A stretch of DNA of 64,000 nucleotides, from positions 1 to 64,000 of the forward strand of contig NZ_LLXX01000182.1 of the NCBI RefSeq assembly GCF_001440405.1, in the 5' to 3' direction. Below, piece by piece: positions 1-14,965 of this stretch. The notes beneath the pieces were generated by a model. That model saw nothing but the letters and a program-made list of their open reading frames with translations. It had not been told where the DNA came from and searched no databases. The translations under genes and the position numbers were made by a program. This stretch comes from Bradyrhizobium valentinum (GTDB taxonomy: Bacteria; Pseudomonadota; Alphaproteobacteria; Rhizobiales; Xanthobacteraceae). The number at the start of each line of letters is the position of its first letter. Within the stretch, counting starts at the first letter, position 1.

Positions 1-5127
<5,127 letters not shown>

Positions 5128-5129
5128 GT

Positions 5130-8100
5130 TCACCGCCCCGCCGCGATCAGATCCTGGAGTTCTTCTGCATCGAACTCCTGCTCGATCAGCCTGATCGACA
5201 CGACGCGCGCGAATGACGCGAGTTCGGGATGAACGAACAGATCTGAAACCGGAATGGACACGCCGATCTCCTGCGACACCCGGCTGAGCACCCGTACGGC
5301 AAGCAGTGAATGTCCGCCAAGCTCGAAGAAGTGATCGTTGCGCCCGACTTGGCCGACACTCAGCAGCTCGGCCCAGATCTTCGCCAGCGCAATCTCGATT
5401 TCGTCCTCGGGCGTCTCGTAGCCACGGCGGGCCTGCGCGTCCTCGTGCGGTGACGGCAACGCCCGCCGGTCGATCTTGCCGTTGGGGGTGAGCGGCAATT
5501 GCTCGAGCACCACGACCGTCGATGGCACCATGTAATCCGGCAGAACGACCGATAGCGCATCTCGCAAGGCGCGGCCGTCGAGTGTCGGCTCACCACTGGC
5601 ATAGGCAATCAACTGGCACCCGGTCCTGCTCTCGCGCGCCACCACGGCCGCGGCGCGCACGCCGCGCTGCTCGAGCAGGCGCGCCTCGATCTCTCCCAAC
5701 TCGATGCGGAAGCCGCGGATCTTCACCTGCTGATCCGCGCGGGCGACATATTCGATCACGCCATCCGCCCGCCACCGCGCGAGATCGCCGGTACGGTAGA
5801 GGCGATCGCCGTTGCCGCTGAACGGATCCGGGATAAACCGTTCCGCCGTCAGTGCGCCCCGCCTCAGATAGCCCCGAGCCAGCCCAACACCGCCGATGAA
5901 CAGTTCGCCGGTGACACCAACCGGCACCATGTTGAGGTCAGCATCGAGGATGTGAGCGGACCTGACACCAACGGGTCGTCCGATCGGCGCGGGCTGCCCC
6001 GGCACCAACGCGGCGTCGTCGACCAGCCACGCCGTCGGCGCGATCACCGTCTCGGTCGGGCCGTAGGCGTTAACCAGAAGATCGACATCGGCGGCCTGGC
6101 GAAGCGCCTGGATTCCGGTATCCGACCAGGCTTCGCCGCCCACAATGCAGGCCCTGATCGAGAGCCTGCGTCCGCTCTGCCGCAGCGCCGCACTCAATTG
6201 ATCCGTATAGGCCGGCGGCAGAAAGATCGTCGAGACCGAATTTCTCTCAATCTCGCCGACGAGGTCGTCGATCAGCAGACCTGGCTTCGACGGCAGGACG
6301 AGCGCTCCGCCCGTCATCAGCGGCACCAGCCATCGCTCGTGGGCGATGTCGAAATTGATCGAGGCCGACTGAAATTCCCGGTCGCGCGACGTCATGCGGT
6401 ACAGCCGGCCGATCGCCTCGCAATGCATGGCGAGCGGCCCGTGCGTTACAGCCACGCCCTTCGGCATTCCGGTCGATCCCGACGTGTAGATCACGTAGGC
6501 AAGGCTGTCCGGATGGATTTCGACATTCAGGTTGCCGGTGTCTTCGCCAACGATCTGCTGCGGTTCGTCGATGCACCAGGCCTCGGCCCCGGTCTCGCGC
6601 AGCACCGGTGCGAGCGGTTCGAGCAGCGCGCTTTGCGTCAATACCAGGGTCGCCGCGCTGTCGCGCAGCATGTGGGCGAGCCGCTCGGCCGGATAGTCCG
6701 GATCGAGCGGGAGATAGGCGCCGCCTGCTTTCAGCACAGCCAGCAGCGCCACCATCATTTCCGGGCTGCGCGCCAAGGCGATGCCGATCAGGCGATCCGG
6801 ACCGACGTCCCAGAGACGAAGCCGTCGCGCAAGCTGGTTCGCCCGGGCGTTCAACTCGCCATAGCTGATGCGCTGGTCACCCCACACAATCGCAACGGCA
6901 GAAGGCGCCTGCGCGGCTTGCGCCTCGATATACGTGACGACGCCGCCATGGGAAGCAGGCGACGAAGGCGCTGCACCGCTCCAGTCCAGGATTCGCCGGG
7001 CTTCGTCATCGGCGGCTGATCCGAGAGCGCCGAGCGGACGGTCCGCATTGGCTGTAATCCGCTCCAGCATTCCGTGCAGCAGATGCCGAAGACGCAGTAC
7101 TGCTGCCTCGTCGAACCGGGCCCGGTCGTAATTGAACTCCAGGTCGAGCCCGTCGCTTCCGGCGAACACGGCAACCCCCAACGCATAGTTCGTCGGCGTC
7201 ACATGGTCCACGCGTCCCAGGCGCGGGCCGCTCTCGCCGGCCCGCCGCAGCGCTTCGTCGATCGGATAGTTTTCGAACACCAGAATGCTGTCGAACAGCG
7301 TCTGCCCGGCTTGGCCAGCGAGGCGCTGGATTTCGTAGAGCGGCGTCCAGCCATGCTCGCGCAAAGCCAGGTTCTGCTCCTGCAACTGACGCAGCCACTC
7401 GCCGACACCCGCTTGCGGATTTGGCGCGTCGACGATCGGCAATGTGTTGATGAAGAGCCCCACCATCTCCTCGGAGCCCGCCAGTTCCTCCGGCCGGCCC
7501 GATACGGTCACCCCGAAACAGACGGCGGCCTGCCCCGAATGCCGCCGCAGCAACTGCGCCCACGCGCCCTGTATGAGCGTATTGAGCGTCACCCGCTCGC
7601 GCTTCGCAAAGACCATCATCCGTTCGGTCAGCTCCGCATTCACCGCAAGCGCAATGCTGGCGTGCCCGTTGGCCTCCGATGCCTTGTCGTTCGCTACCAG
7701 CGCATTCGCCAGCAGGGTCGGCGCCTCCACCCCTGCCAACGCATCGCGCCAGAATTTGTCGGCCGCTGCGTGATCGCGGCCCTGCAGCCATGCGATGTAG
7801 TCGCGATAGCTGCCCTGCACCGCGGGCAGCGCGCCACCGTTAACATGCTGCAGCACCTCTGCAACCAAGCGGGCCGAACTCCAGCCGTCGACAAAAATGT
7901 GGTGATGGGTCCAGATCAACCAGTGACGCTTGTCGTCGAGCCGGATCAAGCGCACCCGCTGCAACGGCGGCTGCGAGACATCAAAGCCGGACTCGCGTTC
8001 CCGCCGGGATACTTCCGCCCGCGCGGCATCCAGTTCCGCGCGTCCGCTGTTGCGTTCGAGCGCTGCCGTCCGGTTGCACCAATCCTCTTCGACGAACGGT

Positions 8101-11100
8101 ACCTTCACATGACGGTGCACCACCTGCTGCGCTGTGCCCGACAGATTCTGCCAGACAAAGCCGGTCCGCAACGCGGCGTGCCGGTCACTCACCGCCTGCC
8201 ACGCCATACGAAGCTCTTCGGCATCGAAGCCGAACAGCTCGAGCCCGACCTGGTTCACATAGGCGTCGTTGTCGCCATCGCGGAGCGCGTGGAACAGCAT
8301 GCCCTGCTGCATCGGCGAAAGTGGATAGATGTCCTCGATGCCGCGGAGATCCAACGTCGTTCCCAGCCGATCGAGATCAACCTGACCGAGCCCGGACAGC
8401 GCAACGTCCGACGGCGTGAGACCAAATGCTCCGCTGCAGCAATGCGCCACCAAGCCGTGCAGGGCCGCCTCGTAAAGCCCTGCCAGCCGCTCGATCGCCT
8501 CGCGTCGATAGCGCTTGCGTCCATATCCGAAGGACAATTGCAGACGCCCTTCACGCACCAGACCGTTGATGTTCAGCCGCCCACGCAAGGGAGCGGTGGC
8601 GCTGCGAGACGGACCTGCGCTCTCGGGCGCAAAGGCGAAGCGCTGGGAAGCGCCAACGCTGCCATCGAACCGGCCGAGATAGTTGAAAACAATCTGCGGC
8701 TCGGCCAGTTGCGCCAGCGCATGGCGCTGATCCTCGGAGCCGAGATAGCGCAACACGCCATAGCCAAGCCCGCGGTTGGGGATCGCGCGAAGCTTTTCCT
8801 TGACCGCCTTGATGAGAGACGCGTCGTCGCCCGCGCCGCCCTGTAGCCGCACCGGGAAGGCCGTCGTGAACCAGCCCACGGTGCGAGAGATATCCGCCCC
8901 GGGAAATATGTCCTCGCGGCCGTGGCCTTCGAGCTCGATCGTCACATCGTTGCATCGGCTCCAGCGCGAGACGGCGCGCGCCAGGCTCGCCAGCAAGAGA
9001 TCGTTGACCTGCGTCCGATAGGCGGAAGGCGCCTCTTCAAGCAGCCTCGACGTCAATTGGGCATCGAATACCAGCGACACATCCTCGACGTCACCGACGA
9101 GATCGACGCCGCCATGGTCGTGGTCGTGTGGCAGGCTCGGGCCCGCCCCGCAATCGAGCCAGAAGGGCAGTTCGTCCGCGAGCGACGGGGTCGTCGCGTA
9201 AGAATGCAACCGCGCGCCCCAGGACGCAAAGGATTCGCTCTTTGGCGGTAGCGTGACGGCGGTGCCGCCTTCCTTCAACTGATCGTAAGCCGAGACCAGG
9301 TCTTCCAGCAGGATGCGCCAGGATACGCCATCGACAATCAAATGATGGATCGCGACCAGCAGCCGCTGGCTGCCATCCGCAAGGTCCATCCCGACCGCAC
9401 GCAGTAAAGGCCCGGAAGATAGCGACAGGCTTTGCTGTGCGGCAGAGGCAAGCGCGGTAACCTCCGTGGCGTCGGCGACATCGGTACGAATCCACAGCAG
9501 TTCTGACAGCGCCGGCGGACCGCCCCGCTCTGCCCGCCACGCGCCGTCCACCTGCTTGAACCGCAGGCGCAGCGCATCGTGGTGCTCCACGATTGCGTTA
9601 AGCGCGCCTCGCAGTGTCTCCCAGTCCATCCGCGTTTGCGGGACCAGCAGCACAGCCTGGTTCCAGTGATTCCGATTGCCGATATCCTCCCCGAAAAAGC
9701 GAGCCTGGATCGGCAGCAAATGACGCATGCCGGTAGCCGGATCGCCGCCGGCCGACGTCTTCGTGTCCGGCTCCTCTTTCCTTGCCGCGGGTGCTGCTGT
9801 GATAGCGGCAACGGTAGCCAACCCGGCGATGCTTTGCTGTCCGAACACCTGCTTCGGCGTCAGGCGAATGCCGCGCTTGCGCAAACGGGCGATGATTTGC
9901 AGGCTGAGAATGGAATCGCCGCCGAGCTCGAAGAAGTTGTCGTTGCGGCCGATGCACTCGCGGCCGAGCACCTCACGCCACACCGCGGCGATAGCCTCCT
10001 CGGCGTCGCCCACAGGCGCGGCATAGCTCGACGCAACCGCCTGTTCGGCGAGCGCCGGCAACGCCTTGCGGTCGATCTTGCCATTGGGTGTGAGGGGCAG
10101 TCGCTCCAACATAATAATGTGTGACGGCACCATATATTCCGGTACCACCGCAGCCAGTTGCTGCTTGATCAGGTCCGGTTTCGGCGTGGCGTCGTTGCCG
10201 GGCAGACAGTAAGCTACGAGTTCCTGCCGCTCGGCGCTCGCACCGATCGCGCGCGCGACAACCACCGCGTCATCGATCCCCCGCAGCGCCTTGATGGCGC
10301 GCCCGACTTCGCCGAGCTCGATGCGATAGCCACGTAGCTTGATCTGGTCGTCGGCGCGGCCAAGGAATAGCAGTCGGCCTGCCCGATCGCAGCGAACACG
10401 ATCACCGGTCCGGTACAGCCGCTCTCCGGCCGACCCGAACGGATCAGGAATAAAGCGCTCGGCGGTCAAGCCGGCCGCGCCACGATACCCCCGCGCGACA
10501 CCGGCGCCCCCGATATAGAGTTCGCCCGTGACGCCGATCGGGACTTCGTTGAGCGCATCATCCAGAACGTAGACGCGTAGATTAGCAAGCGGCAGGCCAA
10601 TCGGAACCGGTCCCGCCTCGCTTGTGGGCTCGCATTCATAGGTCACCGCACCAACCGTCGTTTCCGTCGGCCCGTAGTGATTCAAAATTCGACATTGCGG
10701 CCGCAACTGCCGGATCCCGTCCAATAGTGCGGCGTCGCAGGCCTCGCCACCCAGGATGAGCGCATCGCGTGGCAGGAGATCGGCCGAGCGCGATGCCTGC
10801 AGCAGGCCGCGCAGATGGCTGGGCACGATCTTGAGAATGCCGACGTCGCCGTCCCGCATGGCCTTTGCGAACGCATCCGCATCGAACACGGTTTCCGGAG
10901 ACAGCAGATGCAGCGTCACGCCGGAGGCGAGCGCGCCGAACAGGACAGTGTGCCCGAGATCGGCTGCCACGGTCGAGACCATCGCCATGTTCGATAATGG
11001 CTGCGGCTGCAGGCGTTGCAACAAGGCCTGCACGTAATTGGCCAATGCGCCGTGCGAGACGGCGACGCCCTTGGGCGCCCCGGTCGATCCGGAGGTGTAT

Positions 11101-14100
11101 ATGACGTAAGCGGTCTGCGCCGGGTGGATGGAATTGTCGGGCGACGCACTCGACGTTTGCTCGTGCGCCGCTTCGGCGTCAGCATCGAGCACAAGGCAAT
11201 CGAGTGCAAGCGCTTCCGCCAACTTCTCGCCCGCGGCCAGCACGATATCGATGCCGCCATCCTCCAGGATGCGCTTGATGCGCTTCAGCGGCCATTTCGG
11301 ATCGAGCGGCACATAGGCACCGCCGGCCTTCAGCACCCCAAGCAGCGCAACGACAAAAGCCGGCGAGCGCTCGATCCACAGCGCAACCGGAGCCTCGCGT
11401 GTCACGCCCTTGCCTGCGAGCATATGGGCAATGCGGTTTGACCTTTGCTCGAGGTCTGCAAAGGTCAATGTCTCATTGCCGCAACGGATGGCAATCGCTG
11501 CCTGCCTACCGACTGTCACCGCGCGATAAAGACTGACCACATCGGTGAATCCAAACACGGCGGTCTGGCTCGGCACGACCTGCCGGTTCGCATCGTCAAT
11601 GACGAAGTCCGATATCCGCCGCTCCGCATTATCAGCGATCTGGCGCAGCATCGAACCGAATTGTGCCGCCAGCCGCGCGATCGTCGGGGAGTCGAAGAGA
11701 TCGGTGGCGTAGTTGAAGGTCGCCTTCATGCCGCCCGCGCCATCGACGATATCAAGCGCGAGGTCAAAATGCGAACCGGCGAGGTCCATGATATCGATCT
11801 CGGCGGTGAGCCCTTCGACACCATCGAACCCGCGTGGCGCCGTCATGTAGTTGAACTTGGCCTGGAACAGCGGATTGTGACCGCCGCTTCGTTCGGGCCG
11901 CAGGCCGTCGACCAGCATTTCGAAGGGCAGATCCTGGTGCGACAGCGCATCGATCACCGCTTCCTTGACCTGTCGGAGCAGATCCGGGAAGGTCGCTTCA
12001 TTTGCGATCTCCGCACGCAGCACCAGCGTGTTGACGAAACATCCGATCAGCCGTTCGAGCTGCGCATGCCGACGTCCCGCGACTGGCACGCCGACGCGCA
12101 AATCGCTCTGTCCGGAATAGCGAAAGAGCAGCGCCTGGTACGCGCCGAGCAGCAGCATGAAGACGCTTGCACGATGTTTCGCAGCAACCTCCCGCAGCCG
12201 CGCGGCAAGCGCAGCGTCGATCGCAAGGCCGATCGTATCCCCGGCATGACTTTGCGTTGCCGGACGCAGCCGATCATGGGGCAGAGCCAGCACCGGATGC
12301 GCATCGCCCAGCTTTGCGCGCCAATACGCGAACTGCCGGTCTCCCTCACCGCCCGCGAGCCAGTTTCGGTGCCAGGCTCCGAAATCCGCATACTGAATCA
12401 TCGGTATCGGCGGCGCACCCGCGCTCTGCCCGATGCCGCCCCGATAGAGCCCAGCCAGCTCTTCGAGCATCACATCGAGTGACCAGCCATCGACGACGAT
12501 GTGATGGGCGAGCAGCAGCAGTTCGTGCGCGTCATCTGCGAACTGAAGCAAAACTGCCCGGAACAGCGGCCCGTTCACGAGGTCGAAGGGCCTCGCGAGT
12601 TCGGATCGCCTGAGCTCAGCGGCATGCTCAGCGCGGTCACGCGCGGAATATGAACGGAGATCCTGGTGCCTGATACCAACGCTCACGGCGTCGTGAATGA
12701 TCTGCCTTGCGCGACCGTCGGCGGCGACGAACGTGGTGCGCAGCGCCTCGTGGCGCCGGACGACCTCTCCGATCGCGCGCGACAAGGCGGCATGATCCAG
12801 CTTTCCTTTCAGGCGGATCGTGCTGGCAACGGTATAGGCCGTCCCAGTGGGGTCGATATTCCAGAGGAACCACAGCCGTTCCTGCGCATGCGACAAGGTC
12901 GCGCGATCGGTCGCCGGTGCCCGCGGAATCGGCGGCAGCGCCCGCTCCGCGCCGGTCTGCGCCAGGCCATCGACATGGCTCGCGAACGCTGTGAGCGTCG
13001 GCGCGTCGAAGAAGCTGCGCAGTTCCAGCTCGACGCCGAAGCGCTCGCGGAGCGCGGCTGTGACCTGTCCGGCCGCGATCGAGTTTCCGCCCAGCACGAA
13101 GAACTCGTCCTCGCGATGCACGGCCCTGACGCCGAGCGCATCGCGCCAGATCGATGCCACCGTACGCTCGGTATCGCTAACCGGAGCCGTCAATACGGCC
13201 CCGTCGCGGCGGCGCCCTCTTTCGAAGACCATAAAACTGTCGAGCGTATTGTCAGCCCAGCGCGCGGCGCAGGCCGAACGCTGCAGTTTTCCGCTGGTTG
13301 TCAGCGGCATCGCTTGCGGATTCAACAGGACGATCACGGCCGGATATTCCTGCGCCTGCCGCAGCACCGCCTCGCCGATCGCATGGGCGAGCGCTTCGGG
13401 ATCGCTGCGCTTGAGAACAGTGCGGCTGAACTCCGCCGCCACGCCAATGCTTTCCCGCCCGTCCATCTCAACCGCAAAGGCGGCAACCCGCCCGCTGCGG
13501 ACCAGCCCGACATCGGCCTCAATCGCCTGTTCGACGTCCGTCGGATAGACGTTCTGCCCGCGAACGATCAGGAGATCCTTGAGCCGGCCGGTGACGACGA
13601 GCGCACCGTCCCGGATAAAGCCAATGTCTCCGGTACGCAGCCAGCGCACGTCGTCGCGCTCGACGAAGGCCTTTTGCGTGGCCTCGGCGTTGTTCCAGTA
13701 TCCAAGCGCAACGCTGGGACCGGCGACCCAGATCTCGCCGATTTCGTCCACCTCGGCCTCCGCCGATCCATCGGTCCACATGATGCGCGTGGCATGATCG
13801 GCGACCGTTTGGCCGCACGCCACCAGGTCGGTGCCTTCGTCCGCGGTTGCAACGCGGCCTGCGGCAAGCGCCGGCGTGTCGAGCGTGTAGCAGACGGTCT
13901 CAGCGGTGATTTCACCTGCCGTCACCAACAACGTCGCCTCGGCCAGGCCGTAGCAGGCGGTTAGCGCACGCCGGTCGAACCCGGCCCGTTCGAAGCGTTC
14001 GCCGAATCTCCTCAGTGTGCTCTTGCGGACAAATTCCGAGCCGGAGAATGCGAACTTCCAGCGGCTCAGGTCGAGCCGACCGATCGTTTCATCGGAAATG

Positions 14101-14903
14101 CGGTCGGTGCACAGTGCGTAAGCGAAATCAGGTCCGCCGCTCAACGTTCCGCCGTGACGATCGATCGCCTCAAGCCAGCGTCGCGGCCGCTCGAGAAAAT
14201 TGCGTGGTGACATCAGGACGGCGGTAAATCCAGTGAACAGCGGATTGAGCAATCCACCGATCAATCCCATGTCGTGATAGAGCGGCAGCCAGCTTACGAA
14301 AACATCGTCAAGCGTTCCGCCGGCCGCGGCCTGGATGGCTTTCTCATTGGCCGTCAGATTTCCGTGCGAGACGCAGACGCCTTTCGGCTGCGACGTCGAT
14401 CCCGACGTGTACTGCAGGAAGGCGATCGCATCCGCCGCAGGCCTCGTCTCTCGCCATTCCGCAGCGAGGTCGGGCGGGATCGTATCCACCGCAATAATTT
14501 GGGCGTTGGCCAGTTCGGGAAACGCTGCTTCCACAAGAGAACGCTGGGCCGTTTCCACCAGGATGAAGCGCGGCGCTGCGTCGCGCAGAATGCCGTTAAG
14601 ACGTGCCGCATAGCGCTCGGGGCCGCCTTCCGGCGGATACGCCGGAACCGCGATCACGCCCGAATACAGGCACGCGTAGAAGGCGACGGCATAGTTGATC
14701 CCGCTCGGCAGCAGGATGACCGCCCGCTCGCCCGCACCGCCCAACCGCTGCAACCGGGCCGCAACGGACCTTACCCGGGCGTCGAGCGCGGCGAATGTCA
14801 ACTCGTCGGCGACATCGTCCCCTTCCAGGAAGCGCAACGCCGCTTTGTTCGGACGGAGCGTGGCGTGTTCGCGCAATCGTTCGACAAGGCTGTCTCTATA
14901 CAT
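5130..14903 (-). CDS. FAAL-initiated nonribosomal peptide synthetase (FAAL-ACP-C-A[Asp]-PCP-E-C-A-PCP)
   Basis: This 3257-residue synthetase starts with a fatty acyl-AMP ligase (about 1-570, YTSGSTSQPKGV) and an ACP (GGNSIA near 604), so the product should be N-acylated. Next come a C domain (HHIVVDG near 800); an A domain with code DLTKIGHVGK, close to the Asp code DLTKVGHIGK; a PCP (LGGDSILS near 1660); an epimerization domain (PIQARFF, HHLIVDGVSW, EGHGRE, VGWFTTAFP, FNYLGRFD, about 1700-2150); a C domain (HHHIFVDGWS near 2336) that should accept a D-residue; a second A domain (code read as DIEFIGAIAK, unassigned); and a PCP (near 3193). I chose ATG 14903 because it starts the FAAL fold and has AGGA upstream. 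A TTG at 14969 overlapping the hydroxylase stop is the alternative. Confidence 0.95.
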   Translation of the reverse strand: MYRDSLVERLREHATLRPNKAALRFLEGDDVADELTFAALDARVRSVAARLQRLGGAGERAVILLPSGINYAVAFYACLYSGVIAVPAYPPEGGPERYAARLNGILRDAAPRFILVETAQRSLVEAAFPELANAQIIAVDTIPPDLAAEWRETRPAADAIAFLQYTSGSTSQPKGVCVSHGNLTANEKAIQAAAGGTLDDVFVSWLPLYHDMGLIGGLLNPLFTGFTAVLMSPRNFLERPRRWLEAIDRHGGTLSGGPDFAYALCTDRISDETIGRLDLSRWKFAFSGSEFVRKSTLRRFGERFERAGFDRRALTACYGLAEATLLVTAGEITAETVCYTLDTPALAAGRVATADEGTDLVACGQTVADHATRIMWTDGSAEAEVDEIGEIWVAGPSVALGYWNNAEATQKAFVERDDVRWLRTGDIGFIRDGALVVTGRLKDLLIVRGQNVYPTDVEQAIEADVGLVRSGRVAAFAVEMDGRESIGVAAEFSRTVLKRSDPEALAHAIGEAVLRQAQEYPAVIVLLNPQAMPLTTSGKLQRSACAARWADNTLDSFMVFERGRRRDGAVLTAPVSDTERTVASIWRDALGVRAVHREDEFFVLGGNSIAAGQVTAALRERFGVELELRSFFDAPTLTAFASHVDGLAQTGAERALPPIPRAPATDRATLSHAQERLWFLWNIDPTGTAYTVASTIRLKGKLDHAALSRAIGEVVRRHEALRTTFVAADGRARQIIHDAVSVGIRHQDLRSYSARDRAEHAAELRRSELARPFDLVNGPLFRAVLLQFADDAHELLLLAHHIVVDGWSLDVMLEELAGLYRGGIGQSAGAPPIPMIQYADFGAWHRNWLAGGEGDRQFAYWRAKLGDAHPVLALPHDRLRPATQSHAGDTIGLAIDAALAARLREVAAKHRASVFMLLLGAYQALLFRYSGQSDLRVGVPVAGRRHAQLERLIGCFVNTLVLRAEIANEATFPDLLRQVKEAVIDALSHQDLPFEMLVDGLRPERSGGHNPLFQAKFNYMTAPRGFDGVEGLTAEIDIMDLAGSHFDLALDIVDGAGGMKATFNYATDLFDSPTIARLAAQFGSMLRQIADNAERRISDFVIDDANRQVVPSQTAVFGFTDVVSLYRAVTVGRQAAIAIRCGNETLTFADLEQRSNRIAHMLAGKGVTREAPVALWIERSPAFVVALLGVLKAGGAYVPLDPKWPLKRIKRILEDGGIDIVLAAGEKLAEALALDCLVLDADAEAAHEQTSSASPDNSIHPAQTAYVIYTSGSTGAPKGVAVSHGALANYVQALLQRLQPQPLSNMAMVSTVAADLGHTVLFGALASGVTLHLLSPETVFDADAFAKAMRDGDVGILKIVPSHLRGLLQASRSADLLPRDALILGGEACDAALLDGIRQLRPQCRILNHYGPTETTVGAVTYECEPTSEAGPVPIGLPLANLRVYVLDDALNEVPIGVTGELYIGGAGVARGYRGAAGLTAERFIPDPFGSAGERLYRTGDRVRCDRAGRLLFLGRADDQIKLRGYRIELGEVGRAIKALRGIDDAVVVARAIGASAERQELVAYCLPGNDATPKPDLIKQQLAAVVPEYMVPSHIIMLERLPLTPNGKIDRKALPALAEQAVASSYAAPVGDAEEAIAAVWREVLGRECIGRNDNFFELGGDSILSLQIIARLRKRGIRLTPKQVFGQQSIAGLATVAAITAAPAARKEEPDTKTSAGGDPATGMRHLLPIQARFFGEDIGNRNHWNQAVLLVPQTRMDWETLRGALNAIVEHHDALRLRFKQVDGAWRAERGGPPALSELLWIRTDVADATEVTALASAAQQSLSLSSGPLLRAVGMDLADGSQRLLVAIHHLIVDGVSWRILLEDLVSAYDQLKEGGTAVTLPPKSESFASWGARLHSYATTPSLADELPFWLDCGAGPSLPHDHDHGGVDLVGDVEDVSLVFDAQLTSRLLEEAPSAYRTQVNDLLLASLARAVSRWSRCNDVTIELEGHGREDIFPGADISRTVGWFTTAFPVRLQGGAGDDASLIKAVKEKLRAIPNRGLGYGVLRYLGSEDQRHALAQLAEPQIVFNYLGRFDGSVGASQRFAFAPESAGPSRSATAPLRGRLNINGLVREGRLQLSFGYGRKRYRREAIERLAGLYEAALHGLVAHCCSGAFGLTPSDVALSGLGQVDLDRLGTTLDLRGIEDIYPLSPMQQGMLFHALRDGDNDAYVNQVGLELFGFDAEELRMAWQAVSDRHAALRTGFVWQNLSGTAQQVVHRHVKVPFVEEDWCNRTAALERNSGRAELDAARAEVSRRERESGFDVSQPPLQRVRLIRLDDKRHWLIWTHHHIFVDGWSSARLVAEVLQHVNGGALPAVQGSYRDYIAWLQGRDHAAADKFWRDALAGVEAPTLLANALVANDKASEANGHASIALAVNAELTERMMVFAKRERVTLNTLIQGAWAQLLRRHSGQAAVCFGVTVSGRPEELAGSEEMVGLFINTLPIVDAPNPQAGVGEWLRQLQEQNLALREHGWTPLYEIQRLAGQAGQTLFDSILVFENYPIDEALRRAGESGPRLGRVDHVTPTNYALGVAVFAGSDGLDLEFNYDRARFDEAAVLRLRHLLHGMLERITANADRPLGALGSAADDEARRILDWSGAAPSSPASHGGVVTYIEAQAAQAPSAVAIVWGDQRISYGELNARANQLARRLRLWDVGPDRLIGIALARSPEMMVALLAVLKAGGAYLPLDPDYPAERLAHMLRDSAATLVLTQSALLEPLAPVLRETGAEAWCIDEPQQIVGEDTGNLNVEIHPDSLAYVIYTSGSTGMPKGVAVTHGPLAMHCEAIGRLYRMTSRDREFQSASINFDIAHERWLVPLMTGGALVLPSKPGLLIDDLVGEIERNSVSTIFLPPAYTDQLSAALRQSGRRLSIRACIVGGEAWSDTGIQALRQAADVDLLVNAYGPTETVIAPTAWLVDDAALVPGQPAPIGRPVGVRSAHILDADLNMVPVGVTGELFIGGVGLARGYLRRGALTAERFIPDPFSGNGDRLYRTGDLARWRADGVIEYVARADQQVKIRGFRIELGEIEARLLEQRGVRAAAVVARESRTGCQLIAYASGEPTLDGRALRDALSVVLPDYMVPSTVVVLEQLPLTPNGKIDRRALPSPHEDAQARRGYETPEDEIEIALAKIWAELLSVGQVGRNDHFFELGGHSLLAVRVLSRVSQEIGVSIPVSDLFVHPELASFARVVSIRLIEQEFDAEELQDLIAAGR

Positions 14904-14965
14904 CTTTTCGAAATCCTGTCCGGACGCCAATCGAAACCCCTCACCTTCCAGGTGACAGACGCCGA

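Noticed and set aside
7074..8846. A 590-codon + strand frame opposite the synthetase gene
   Set aside because: The opposite strand encodes clear E and C domains across the same bases; the + frame has no family features.
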